A stretch of DNA of 64,000 nt from Mucor racemosus (lineage: Eukaryota; Mucoromycota; Mucoromycetes; Mucorales; Mucoraceae): positions 558,001-622,000 of the forward strand of contig JAPEHQ010000007.1 in assembly GCA_027405735.1 (NCBI GenBank). The letters run 5' to 3'. The notes under the pieces are model-generated. The model saw nothing but the letters and a program-made list of their open reading frames with translations. It did no database searches and was not told where the DNA came from. Each line of letters starts with the position of its first letter. The stretch's first letter is position 1. The translations under genes were made by a program, and so were the position numbers. Shown here one piece after another: positions 1-11,482 of the stretch.

Positions 1-3000
1 CTTGCCTTTCATTTCAGAGAAATTTATAATTGGAGATGGCGATAATAAATAATTCGTATTGCCACTTGTTTCTGTTGGGATTACCAGGGGATAAAGTCCG
101 TTTTTTGAGGTAGATGGCAGATGGTTTGCTTGATGAAAATAATCACCATGTTCATTGATATCTTGAGATATATGAGTGGATGATGAGATAGAATAATCGC
201 TTATATGGTGCTGTATGGGTGCTCTAGGTGTTTGCTGAGTAATAGACGGATGACGAGTATTTGTAAATGCGTTGATAGTAGATGGAAAGAAATTACTTTG
301 GAGCCCATTCATGAGAGAAGATCTAAATTGACCAAATGACCATCGATGCATATATCCCCATGGTGACCTTGGACGATAACCGAATAAACATGTTTGTAAA
401 CTGAATAATAATCCAAAAAGGCCACCAAATATTCCAATAGCATTGATAAATGCAAAAGCTTTCTGTTCACGCAATACTTTTGTTTGATAATTTGCAGGAA
501 ATACATGCAAAGATCCAAATGGTTGTGCAAAACTTGATAAAGGATTATACTCCATTGGAAATGATTCTGATGCTGTCATTGTTTCAATTTCATGGTGAGT
601 ATTGACAGTAGGTGATATACCAATGTAATTCCATATGTTTGTTTCAAGAGATATACGTTTGATCAACTCAAAACTAATAGTGCTCATTAAACTTGTACTC
701 AGTCGGTACGCATTTTTAGAAGCTTGCCCTGCAAGACCTGATTCAGAGCGGTACATATTTTCCTCTTCGACGCTATTCCATTGAAATGACAGGGATGTTG
801 CATTTGTTATGAACTTGTTTAGTGCAGATTTATAGATTTCCAGGTTAGGGTCGTGCATTCTATTGTACAATTCTATCTTTACTTGTTGCGTTTTGTCATG
901 TAAAACTGATTGATTTTTATCTGACATATCAATTCCCTTGTAATAGTCAAATTTTAGAAATGAGCCACTACTACCAAGCAATCGTTTGGATGTTTGACCT
1001 AGACTGAATGTTAAAGGTGCCCTGAATAAAGAGCATACCGTATTTGAGCCATCTGAGCTATTTTGTTTAGGTAATTGATAAAAGAAATTAGAGCATTGTG
1101 CTCCAAAATCAGTTGTACATCGAATTATAGGCTCTTTAGTTTCCTCCCAGTTTTCAAAGCAAAATTTGACATCTAGAGTTTATGTATATGTTGAAACTTG
1201 TGCATCGTAACTTTTTGTTTTTACCATCTTTACCTGGAACATCAACTAGCATTTGTTCGTTTACTTCGTATGAAAGCTGATCAATAATAGGACTATTTAG
1301 TACTTGATTTGTTAGAGTTGATATTAAGTATATAAAGAGCATTAGAAACAAAGTTTTGAGTAACAATCTGGATGATTCTGCCCATCCAGGTTCCCCTATT
1401 CTCGGCTTCCATATTTCCTTTTTTAAAGCTTTGTATAAATGGAAAATTTTGGAATGAAATCTCCTTAATCCAAATGTCCAAATGGCAATAATATATGATA
1501 ATATAAACGTTGATAAGAGACAACCTATAATAATCCAAAGCAAAGCACTGGTAACTCCCCCATCTTTGTTGAAGATTGAATTTACAATTGCATTCTCTCC
1601 TAAACCTCTGGAAGTGGCTGGTGGTACCCAAATCTCTTTTGAGGTGTCAAAAACATGAAAATTATCATATACTGTTTGATAATTGGATCCTATTTAAAAA
1701 AGCATTAGTTTGCTAAGAGTAAGAACACAAGCACACCCAAAATTTTAGTACGTACCAAAACCAAAAACAATTTTTGTGTCATTGATTAACGATATAGATG
1801 CATGAGATTGTGGGAAAGGTTGGTACATTGAAGATTTTGGGACTCTCCATGTCCATGTATTTGTATCTAAAATTGCTGTCATTTCTTCTAGTTGGCTTCT
1901 CTGGCTACCAATGTATGTTTGATACGGTGCTTGTATATCATTTTGACCTAAATTTTCAATGATTAGTCTCAAAAATAATATGAAAATATAGAAATACTTG
2001 CCACCACATATGAAAATATTAGTTTTAGAATCTAAAATATTAATTAATTATCAGTTCGGATTTTGCATTGAGATAAAAAATGAATTACTTGATACTATTG
2101 CACTGTGAAATATTCTAGATTTTGGAATATCTCCATTAACTTTAGGTGAAGCGTTCCATACTGACCGTATGCTATCGAATATTGCTATATCAGCCATATC
2201 AAATAACTGTAATTTAAGTTGCTTCCCGTCTTGAACGTCTAATGAGCTATTTCCTGTACAAGAATAACCACCGATGATAACCATTTTTCCATCGCTTGAA
2301 TAAATAGATAGTATTAGCAGCTTATTTAAACAATCAATCATGTTTTCTCCCTGATATATTACCTCAGCATGCTTGCACTATGTCCACAACGAGAAATAAT
2401 ATTATTAGGAATCAATAGTTTCTTCCATCGAGAACTTGATATCGAGTAACTCCAAAAATCATTTTGAGGTTCTATAGTATTTACACCACCAAATATGTAT
2501 ATATTACCTGTATCTGGCAATGATAATGTAACAGAATGCTCTTGCCTATAAAAAGGAACATCTGTAGATAGTGGTGCTATATTGGACCATCCATTTCTAC
2601 TATTTAGATTAAACTTGTAGACAGAAAAAAGAGCGGTAGTGTTCTTGTCATTTGTGGCATTAAACTGTTGATTGCCAGATTCGCTAACGTTTGATGAAAT
2701 TTTGGCAAAGTGATCATATATCGAAGTTGTAAAAATAATGATTTCATCTAGACTATTAGAAGCTACGCCAGGTGAATATGGTAAATATGGGAAAAAAGCA
2801 TTAGCATATGATTCCTGCTGTATGCCATTAATCGCCTGATTGCCAAAATCCGATGAAACAGCACTGACAGCTAAGGAAGTCAGGGGCATGTTGGTTGCTA
2901 CTTCATCTGAGACGATTGACCATAAATTGCTACTAATATTTCTGTTTATCATAGTAGCCATGGGTTTGCTGAAACCATATAGATAAATTGTGTTATTTAT

Positions 3001-3102
3001 GGTAACTGATGAAGAACCTCCCATGATTGATAAACCTTTACTGGTAGCAGTATTAGGGTTTTCATTATTTAATATCAATTTAGGCGATTGCTGAAATTCC
3101 AT
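1..3102 (-). CDS. Kelch-repeat protein with three C-terminal membrane segments (3' end off window)
   Basis: Six exons can be joined: 3102-2363, 2294-2089, 2031-2002, 1947-1756, 1689-1234 and 1172-1. The joined frame is open to the window edge (at least 932 residues). Residues 1 to about 410 carry kelch-type beta-propeller motifs such as IYIFGG, MVIIGG, IFICGG and KIVFGFG, with the typical GHSA/FHSA blocks. Membrane segments lie near residues 437-463, 497-515 and 779-802, the last just before a conserved-looking CLFGYRPRSPWG stretch. The tail is Ser/Thr/His-rich. The intron at 2001-1948 uses a GC donor (GCAAGT). The start is uncertain: ATG 3102 gives no signal peptide, and an upstream exon (perhaps from ATG about 3404, which begins a hydrophobic stretch) may be missing. 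The family is seen by me as membrane-anchored kelch proteins of unknown function; the ligand is unknown. Confidence 0.85.
2..1172 (-). other. Last visible exon of the kelch protein, reading open to the edge
   Basis: This frame has no stop from 1172 to 1 and continues the kelch gene after a 61-base intron (1173-1233, GTAAAG..CTCTAG). It encodes a mostly extramembrane region with Cys and Asn-rich stretches, one glycine-rich membrane span (about 460-390) and a polar tail. The true stop lies beyond the window. Confidence 0.8.
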
Positions 3103-3592
3103 TCTAGATCTAAAGCTGTGAAAGAGAGTTTATAATTATGGGATGAAAAGATTTTAGTTAAAGAAGGCGTAAAACTTTATGCAAGTGCATGGAAATTCTG
3201 AAGATCGACATGCAAATAGGGGCTTCTGTTTGTTTATATGTTTTTGATATTACAATAAATCCTTATTAGATATTTTCAAAAGAAATGTAGACAGTTTAAT
3301 TCAAGTTTCTTATAAGTATTGCTATAAGTCCTCACCATTTTGAAGCATTCTACGTACAATAGTAACATTACCACTACTCGACTATTGAAAATCAGGCACG
3401 ACATTCATTTTAAGAAGAGCGAAAGAACTACACTTTAGATATACTTTTGAGTAAAACAAAAATATAAGTATAATGATAATATGCTATATTATATACAAAT
3501 AACTCAAAACAATGTAGAAAGTGTCTTGGAAACATAACAAAATTCTTTAACGATGAGAAGGTTGTGTTCATTTACTTGTTTTATTAGCGTTA
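3103..3592. other. Spacer between kelch gene and protease-like gene
   Basis: It must hold the promoter of the kelch gene and possibly one missing 5' exon. A minus-strand CACAG acceptor ends at about 3119, in frame with the kelch reading frame, but I could not fix its donor. No other coding signal is seen. Confidence 0.5.
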
Positions 3593-5299
3593 TTATTTTG
3601 ATCGAGGATAAACTTTGCCTATTTTGACGATACTTTCGGCCACTCCGACGCTCTGGCCACTGAATTGATAAACCAAGTAAAAGGATCTAAAAAAGGGGCC
3701 ACCCAAAAATACATTAATGTCATCTGTTCCACCTGCAATAGCGGAATAGCAGCTGTCACCGCTTAAACCACTATTAGGTCTATCCTCCTCCAATTTGTAA
3801 ATGTACTGCTGTGGAGGGATTTCAGCGTCAATGCCAGCCCCAAATTGGAATATTAGGGATGGTGCAGTATTATATGCTGAGCATGAGATGGTATATAAAT
3901 TCAGGGCTTCATTATAAACTGCTCCAATAGCATTGTTCATTGCATCTGCAGTACCTTTAGGTACTGTAAGTACAGGACTACTAGAATACACCTTTCCATA
4001 AGCTCCTGACTTGAATGAAAATTGCTGATCTGATTTTGCTGCTGATGCATTGTTATATTGAAATTTGAATCCCTCGATTGGAATCTTCCAAAATGGAGAG
4101 GAAAAACCAGAAATAGGGGCCAATGGCAATTGATAAAGAGGACCTGTATATAGTGACTCATCGATACCTATTCATGCATGTATTAAGCAAAAATGCACAT
4201 GTAGTTTTCATATCCAAGATACAGCACAGTATCTATACAATGGCATATTGAAATTACCTAAAATCCAAAAGAAAGAATCAAAAATAGAATCTAAAATTGG
4301 TCCACGTTTTCTAAAATGTTCAGATCCAGTTGTGGATGCTCCTGTAGAATAACGATCGTCGCTAGCTAATCATATTTATGAGATACCATACACACTTCAA
4401 AAGACAATCAAGGTATATTACCTGCTCTTCTAGCTTTAAAAATGCCAGGAAACAATGCTGAAGGGATTTCTTTTGGGTCCACATTAAACTTTGTCTTTGT
4501 CCAATCAATACTTCCAAAATCACCCATACCTAGCCTAGCATCTGTACAAATGTTTAAGACTTTTAATGCATACAAAATAGGATGAACTAATGTACTTTAC
4601 TAGCAGGAGGTAAATATCCCTTGGGATAGTCTACCTGATATGCTTCAGCTACTAAATGAGGAGGGAAAGGAATATTTCCAAATCGCATTACATCCTACAA
4701 TGAAAGAACATTTAATACATATTTACGGTCGCCTTTTTAATCGTCTACTTACAAGCTCTGGCTTTAATTGTACATGTGTACCATCAAGATAAGAAAGGTC
4801 GACTCTAAGAGGGAATTTGTAATTTGTGGATGATTCATTTGCATGAAATTTTTCGCTATAAGGCTCAGCCAAACAAGCATTTGACGCACATTGATCAGAC
4901 ATTATCCAAGTTACTGGAGATGCAGTATCAAAGATACCAATGAAATCTTGACTTGGTGTACCTGTGAATCAAAAAAGTTAGAACTGACATTTGATATTTA
5001 GAGTTAATTTGAAATTATACCAATGGAAAATGGCAAAGTAGGCTACATATAAATGAATGCAAATTCAGATGTTAATAAAAATATAGGCCCAAATGCATTC
5101 ATAACAAATCACCTACCACTCCTCTGATGTATTTTAATGGGATTCTAGGCGGATGTAAATCGTATTTTGGAAAACTAAATATTTGATCTTGTATGGTAGG
5201 AAATGATGGAAAAGTGATAGCTGCTGAGACTGAAGGTATAATTATTGAATAAGTTGCAACTATTCCAGTAATCAATAATTTAAAATTAATCTTGTTCAT
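3593..5299 (-). CDS. Secreted pepsin-like (A1) protein with lost catalytic triads
   Basis: Seven exons join to a 436-residue protein: 5299-5117, 5042-5021 (22-base microexon), 4961-4753, 4694-4601, 4541-4422, 4365-4258 and 4167-3593. An N-terminal signal peptide (hydrophobic core near residues 8-24, ending SVSA) is followed by a full A1 aspartic protease fold: PFSIGTPSQDF, first triad region at 80-83, flap-like SYLDGT, GMGDFGS, GGIDESLYTG, FWKIPIEGF and C-terminal LGGPFFRSFYLVYQF. The first triad reads D-T-A instead of D-T-G. The second, at residues 306-308, reads Y-S-S where D-T-G is expected, inside KVYSSSPVLTVPKG. The second catalytic Asp is therefore absent and proteolysis is not expected. 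The open frame and clean splice sites argue for a functional pseudoenzyme rather than decay. Signal peptide and no membrane span suggest secretion. Confidence 0.9.
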
Positions 5300-6920
5300 C
5301 TTGTAATAATCTAATTTATTTATTATACATCAAGGTGTAATGATGGTTTTTTTCTTCTTTTTCTATTTTGATTTGGGAAAGTGAAGATTAGAGAAAGAGC
5401 TGATCAATAAAAAAAAGAGAAATTGCGACATCTCATCATTTATATCAGTAATTGACCAAGCGAGCTCTATATTAAACTCGAGGGCAGTTATTTTAGCAAG
5501 TAGCAAGGAACAAAAAGTCTAAATTATGTTAGGAGAATACATCGATTTATGTGTATATATATATTTACATTTTAAGACGCAATAACCACTTAATAGGAGT
5601 ACTCCGCCATTGCATATAAATATATATAAATATATTGTACATGGGAAATCAGAAAAAAATTGATAACCATGCAAGTATTAAAAAATAACAATAAAAATTA
5701 TATTCATCAAATACTCCCTACCTTCTCCCACGCCTATCCCTTCTCTGTCTCTCCATAAACTCTATTTAGCTCTTCCAATATAGGTATGTATGCTCCTCCT
5801 TCTATACACAAAACGACTTATTTCCAGGTGTGCAATTATCATTGACGTAATATTTACCTATTTTCCGTTTTTTCACACTTAGTAAATGTAGTTTTCTAGT
5901 TTTTCTGATTTTCTGCACCTCTCAAATCAGTTGCTATCAATACAAGAAAAAGAAACAGGGCAATGTCAATTTCGAGTTCGGTATTGAATTTCCAGGCGTT
6001 TTTTATGTGCATATGTACAGATAAAACAACTTTTTTTATTTAAGCACATCTCACAAATAAGGCATGCGCAGATATGGCTGCAAAATCTAATACAGTGAGA
6101 ACGGTTGATATTGTTAGTTTGAATAGATAATTGTCATAATAAAATAAAGGTTTATTTAGAATGGGGTTTTGTTATAGCAATTAATGATTTGCTTCTTGAA
6201 ACTCATGCAAAAAATATACAAGACCTCAACGGATATTCCATTGAAGACATCTTCAATTCTGCTATATATCAATTGAACACAATAACAAATGCATGCTAAA
6301 AAAATATAAAATATCTTTTGAACCATATACAGTATGTCGTGTAGATGATAGCACCCTTGAACACGATGCAATCAATTACACAAATGACATATATATCAAA
6401 AGGGATTTTACTCAAATCAATAATAATAATAAACAAAGATATCAACTTAGTCAATTACTCTTCTGTATCGAAGTTACACTATCAACATAAATAAAGATTC
6501 AAGCATATAAAAATTACCTCTTAATTTAAGGTTACATAAAATAGATATAAAAATAATAAACAACCATTTCCCAAAAGGTCGATATTGTCCTATTTGATAT
6601 ACAATTCTTTATGGCCAATGCTCTCCATGTTTTACCCCTTAAATAGTAAATGTAACGCTATGTTTCTTTATTTTTTTTTTCTTTTTGCCAAATAGAGGGG
6701 TAAATCAGCCTGAGTGGAATCCTTAGAGAGACACTGTAGTGTTGTGTCTTGTGGCATTTCTTATATATCTTTTTGGGGCCGATATACCTCTACCTTCTCG
6801 CGATGGTCCTGCTACCAAGATGGCAGTATACAAATTGCTGCCTTGAACTAAAGAGGTATTTATTTATAATTTATTAGAAGAAATAAACAAATGAATTTTT
6901 TTATCAACTATTTTTAATCG
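5300..6920. other. Gene-poor AT-rich spacer
   Basis: Upstream region of the protease-like gene. Only short, low-complexity frames are present on either strand (for example around 6156-6490), with no domain, start context or splice pattern I can support. Confidence 0.6.
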
Positions 6921-6921
6921 T

Positions 6922-7225
6922 TCTTCTTTGTTAAACACAAATGCCGAAGCAACAAACAAAACAAGACCTTCAGCAAAGGTCTGCCATCCGTGCAATCAAG
7001 TCATAGATGGGCCCTCAACTAGTGCTCTTGGTCATAATCATCATATTCATCATTTTAAATGTATGGATTGCAGTCGAGCATTATCATCTCGTGCATCAGG
7101 TAGGTTTATTTTTGAAAGAGCGGGCTCTTTATTAAGTTATTTCAATTAAGCATGTGGCAAAGAGATGAAGATGGTGAATTAGTTTATAAAATGTGTGCTT
7201 TTAAGCGAACACAACAATAATAACG
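6922..7225 (+). pseudogene. LIM-domain fragment
   Basis: A frame from about 6928 to 7100 encodes a LIM-type zinc knuckle: CHPC, then HIHHFKCMDC, which matches H-x2-C/H-F-x-C-x2-C, then RALSSRASG. After a probable intron (GTAGGT..TTAAG, about 7100-7150) the sequence goes on with MWQRDEDGELVYKMC and stops at about 7225. The final zinc ligand is missing and no good ATG begins the frame. LIM domains bind protein partners, often at actin or adhesion structures. It is best read as a truncated gene copy; a short real gene with an unseen 5' exon is possible. A transposase fragment starts 45 bases further on. Confidence 0.55.
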
Positions 7226-7267
7226 CCTTGTTAAGCATAAACCAAGGTGAATAAAACTTAACTTAGG

Positions 7268-7375
7268 GAATATAGAGCCATTTATCTACCACCTTATTCA
7301 CCTGAGCTAAATCCTATTGAGGAGCTCTGGAGTGTTACGAAAGGAAGACTAAAGCGCCAACGATTGTTGAAGTAG
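7268..7375 (+). pseudogene. Tc1/mariner-type transposase C-terminal fragment
   Basis: One frame reads YLPPYSPELNPIEELWS followed by a basic GRLKRQR stretch and a stop. The P-Y-S-P-x-L-N-P-I-E block is the signature around the third acidic residue of DDE transposases of the IS630/Tc1/mariner superfamily. The upstream catalytic part is not present, so this is a remnant. Confidence 0.85.
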
Positions 7376-7902
7376 TGTGCATATGGAGCGTTTGTTTATT
7401 GTTGTTGTTTACCTTTCAAGCGGCATCATACTGTATATTATGAGCGACACTTAAAAATTAAGTCATTTTATTATTATCAAGCTTTTTAGTATGTGATTCC
7501 ACTGCATTGTAAATACAAAAAATGAACACCTCAGTATAGGTGCTTAATTCTGACAGTCAATTTTTTGTCAACTTTAGCCCAATATTAGGGTAGTGCACTT
7601 ATATTCTAGTATTAACTCTTTTGTTTTCGGATAGACATTAATGGCCGATAGAGGGAAGGTATATTATCTTTGAATATTTAACATAATTTAACTCAATATT
7701 GGGAGAAAAAATCGAAAACCATCTGAAAACCATCTGAAACAACCTACTTTTTGCAATCGTAAAAAACTGACAACAAAAACACTAACTTAATGAATTTCAT
7801 CCCTAATAACTTCCAATTTTAAATGAGAGTAGGGACTTATCTTTGACATGCTGATCTCAAAGGGCAACTTTCACAATCTACTGTGTGTGGATATACAACA
7901 CC
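7376..7902. other. Spacer with a decayed Rep-2 end
   Basis: No gene is seen. Around 7560-7640 the text (TTCTAGTATTAACTCTTTTG) resembles the outer end of the Rep-2 repeat near 47990-48050, in the same orientation, so a small decayed remnant of that repeat is likely. Confidence 0.4.
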
Positions 7903-8504
7903 ATCCTTGATTAGCGTATCTATAACAGCAGTCCATTATTAGCTCATGGTATGCAAAATTATTAAAAGGAGTCGTCTAATCTCAAATTTATCTGATTCAA
8001 CTGCTGGTGCTAAACTAGTATCAAATTAGTTGTATTGACTCGCAATAAAGTAAGGCGTTTCATCAAGTACGATGTTGGCGTTCAATGTATTTCAATTAAA
8101 TTGAACAGATAGAGATATATATGGTCCATGCAGAGATCTATGAATATGTGATAGAGCTCAGATCTATATGAACACAAAAAAATAATCTAAATTGTGATGC
8201 TTCGTCGACCTGTATGAGATTTTTTTGTGGAGATACCTGGCGGCTCAAGTGTAATTTAAGCATTTAATTGTCAAATATATCCGAATCAAGAAGATGAAGT
8301 TGGTTGATTGATATAACGGATAATAAAAAATGCAATGTCATTTACTGAATGGGTGAACGTAAATGTATAAAGCAAAGCTTATTTTTGAATGAAAGTACTA
8401 ATTATCCGGATTAACTCAATAGGTTCAAAAAGCACAATAGTTAAGTGCAATCATTGCTACTAAATGGCATAATTCGAGAAGCAGAAAACTCTTGAAGCAT
8501 TTAT

Positions 8505-8506
<2 letters not shown>

Positions 8507-8537
<31 letters not shown>
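8507..8537. repeat. Poly-T tract (31 T)
   Basis: Uninterrupted run of T inside Rep-1 copy A. The matching place in copy C (about 60750) has a run of only about a dozen T, so the length varies between copies. Confidence 0.95.
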
Positions 8538-8539
<2 letters not shown>

Positions 8540-8922
8540 AATGCCACAAATTGTCGTTCAATATGACTAAATTTTAATGAATCAGAGAAAATACAACTGG
8601 TAAAAAACTGATATCCAATGTACATCGAGTTCAAGGTTGCTAAAAGGTGCATTCATTGTGTAGTGGAAATCGCAACATTTTGATGGATAGAAATTACAGG
8701 ACCAAGATGTCGTGTTTGCTTCAGGATTTTTAAAAGGATTTAAAGGCATTCTTCATCAAACTTACTTAGATGTTGAATACTCACCATATGCGATTAGTAT
8801 CATTTTGTCTTTTATTTAATTGTTGTATTATTAAAAATCAAGCTTTTCATAGCTTATAACAATAACAATGGGATGTTTCTGATTTTAGATTGACATTTAT
8901 CATAAGGCGGGCGAATGATACG

Positions 8923-9116
8923 TTTGATACTACTGTAAATGAAACGAGTCAATTTAATTTATGGAATTTGAATAATGAAAATACCGAGAAACCATTTGTA
9001 GGTACTTAAGTTGGTTCTCTGGTAAAGCATTGAATAAATTGACTTGGGACAAAGAGGGCAAAAAGGCAGCAATAAGTTCCAGTGATGGCCATGTTTATGT
9101 TTATGATATTGGAAAC
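8923..9116 (+). pseudogene. Dynein intermediate chain fragment in Rep-1 copy A
   Basis: Codons 8923-9009 read as a WD-repeat piece ending QFNLWNLNNENTEKP, and 9030-9116 read LNKLTWDKEGKK then SSSDGHVYVYDIGN. Both match the last WD repeats of cytoplasmic dynein intermediate chains (pattern F-A-x-V-D-G-x-G-x-x-D-L-W-N-L-N, then A-L-N-K-x-x-W...G-x-x-x-x-Y-D-V-G). The two pieces are separated by stops and by sequence ending AAAG before the second piece, and the second is followed by GTAAGA, so they look like two exons with the intron kept. It is a non-functional fragment. Confidence 0.75.
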
Positions 9117-10335
9117 GTAAGATTAAAGCTCAATGTAAATTACCTCTAACGCAATAATTATAAAGTAAGACTATATTATCATCAAATAAACTACCACAAA
9201 ATATTAACATGTATATAGATTTACAGTTATAAGCTGAAATCAAATGGATACAACATTGTAAATTCTTGAAAAAGTTCCCCAGTATTATAAAATGTCTTAT
9301 TTTTAAGACTCACAACGCTTATAAGCGGAATATTAATTTCGAAAATTATTCTTGTCCAGATCATCAATTTTGACATTTTTTTAATTTTTTTTTCTAGTTT
9401 TGCAAATCTAGAGTTAATTATACTACTAATTATAAAAAAAGAAATATACACATATACAGAATTTAACGCTCTATTTGTTTACTAAAAAATATCAAACATT
9501 TTTATTGCAAAATATCACATGGAAATCCTTTAATCAAAAAACCGTTTTTGGGACAAAAGTACAAAGTTTCATTACTTAACATTTAATATTAAGCTTTTAT
9601 AAAATGTATATTTGTTATGGCTACAATTTTCTCTCACAATGTTGTACATTTAAACGTCGATTTTGGTATCAAAATTTGATTTTTTTGTTTTTTGATCAAA
9701 ATCATGAGTATTGGTAAGGATAAAATGAGTCCCGAAAAATGTCCGCTACAAAAACTGAATTTTCAGACCCTACATGGTCAAATATAAGAAAAGTTAAAAA
9801 AAATGCATTTTAAATTAAAACTTAGACATATACCGTAGTATAAGAGACTTATTAGCCGTTCGATCTTGCTGTGCTCAATTACGGCATCGCTTTGCGGGCT
9901 CGCTTTTGCAATTTTTTAATAAATGTATGATATGACAGACGGTTTTTCTAATAAAAAAATGTATGTTTCTATGATAACAGCAGATATTGCTTATTTTGTT
10001 TAATTTATGGTTCATGTGCTGTAATGCTGCTTTTACATCGGCTGAAATGTACAATTTATTAGCAGGGTTTTAATTGCGCTGGAAATAATGTAAAGCTTTG
10101 AAAATCCTTTTCTACATGTATTGTTTCTCTCTTTTTGTTTTCATATCCCAAGAATATGTTTACCGTCTGATAAGGCATATCAAATTATCAAGCTGGCGCT
10201 CTTTTCTTTTATCTGAATACGCATGCTAATATACGGGACTAATGTTTTTAACATTGGTAACAGTATATATTAATAAAATCATATGTAATTTAAAAGCCCA
10301 TTCCAGTAAAAAATGCAATGGAATTTTGAGAACGG

Positions 10336-10522
10336 TGTTATATTAGAATCTAGATATAGCGCTACATTAGTTGTATTATCAGGATATTGTTATTATTGTT
10401 ACACCATTAATAGCTATTGTATCACTTGATAATATCTTCTTATATATAATCTTATTCTCTACATTATTGAATAAAACCTCACCTTTTACTCTTGTCTAAT
10501 TCTTATTAGTTTTGGTAAAACA
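10336..10522. mobile_element. Solo LTR, 187 bp, TSD AACGG
   Basis: The element starts TGTTATATTAG and ends GGTAAAACA, and is flanked by AACGG at 10331-10335 and 10523-10527. Copy C of Rep-1 has the uninterrupted site (GAGAACGGTACGATG near 63680). Filled and empty sites together prove an insertion. Confidence 0.9.
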
Positions 10523-10588
10523 AACGGTACGATGCTCATGTACAAACCAATTTGTTGCGCTCATACGATCAGTTAATTATGTTAATGG

Positions 10589-10826
10589 TGTCGGTTTTCA
10601 AGGATATTAAACAGCCAATTTTGAAGCCAATTCCATTTCTAACTCATATTGAAATGTAATTCTTATAAATAGTCTTTTAAACCAAGACCTAGAAGCTCTT
10701 GGTTCTTTCGTTTACCATTAGTTTTTCTAGTAATAAAGCCTACTACGTTCTCCATGATAAATGTTACTAGTAGTCTTTATTATTATTATTTCTATAAATA
10801 AGTTTATATGTATCCATAAACTCTCA
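10589..10826. mobile_element. Solo LTR, 238 bp, TSD AATGG
   Basis: Starts TGTCGGTTTTC and ends AACTCTCA, flanked by AATGG at 10584-10588 and 10827-10831. The copy C site near 63740 reads CTTATGGTCAG without insert. It is different in sequence from the other LTRs of the window. Confidence 0.88.
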
Positions 10827-10880
10827 AATGGTCAGATTTTGTTATCATGCACAAATAGGAATAATAATATGCTTATGGGT

Positions 10881-11482
10881 TGATGTGAACTACTGGCAGT
10901 CTTTTACACATCAAATTAAATTAATAATGAATAACATGAATTTGGTGTAAGAACCAAAATTATGAAATGTAGAAGCTTAACTATAATTTAAAATTACAAA
11001 CAATTATCGATAATTGTATAATCTGAATTAGTAATTGCTGATCCCTTTTCCCATCAGCTTTAAAACCAAGAAAATTAAACTACTGCATTAGTAATTTGAA
11101 TTAGACATTTAATATAAATACCACAATGATCCACCGAGTAGATAGATCGTTGTTTTACTTTAAACTGAAATGTCAAAACGGTCTTAAGAAATAATCTTGC
11201 CAAAATATTACACTTTTTTATTAACAATACATCCAGAGGATGTATTTATATACTTTTCATTATAACTATTACACAGAATTACTATCTAAGAACATGACAC
11301 CAATTTACTAAGACGCATGTGAATCAACGTGTACACCTGTTGATTTACTATAATACCGAATATTGACTGCGACCTTGAATGTGCGACCTAGGATATGATA
11401 TTGACATAACATAAACCTTGAATAACTTAGAAGAGTTATAATTGTATTTCCTGTCGCTTTTTATAATTACGTTTTTGTAACA
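10881..11482. mobile_element. Solo LTR, 602 bp including a nested LTR, TSD TGGGT
   Basis: Starts TGATGTGAAC and ends TTTTTGTAACA, flanked by TGGGT at 10876-10880 and 11483-11487. Copy C near 63790 has GCTTATGGGCAATTC without insert. The 246-bp LTR-A copy at 11166-11411 plus its 5-bp duplication lies inside it, so the native length was about 351 bp and LTR-A came later. Confidence 0.85.
11166..11411 (-). mobile_element. Solo LTR-A, copy 1, TSD TAAAC (nested)
   Basis: On the plus strand it starts TGAAATGTC and ends GACATAACA, flanked by TAAAC at 11161-11165 and 11412-11416. The same LTR occurs at 37337-37991 (same direction) and 57428-57670 (opposite direction). It contains an internal TATTTATATA box that could be the LTR promoter on the reverse strand. 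Confidence 0.9.

Noticed and set aside
309..530. Minus-strand frame of 73 residues
   Set aside because: It overlaps, in another frame, the open kelch-protein exon (1172-1), which continues a recognisable protein and a membrane span.
8425..8652. Minus-strand frame with a long lysine run
   Set aside because: The lysines come from the poly-T tract of Rep-1; copy C does not keep the frame.
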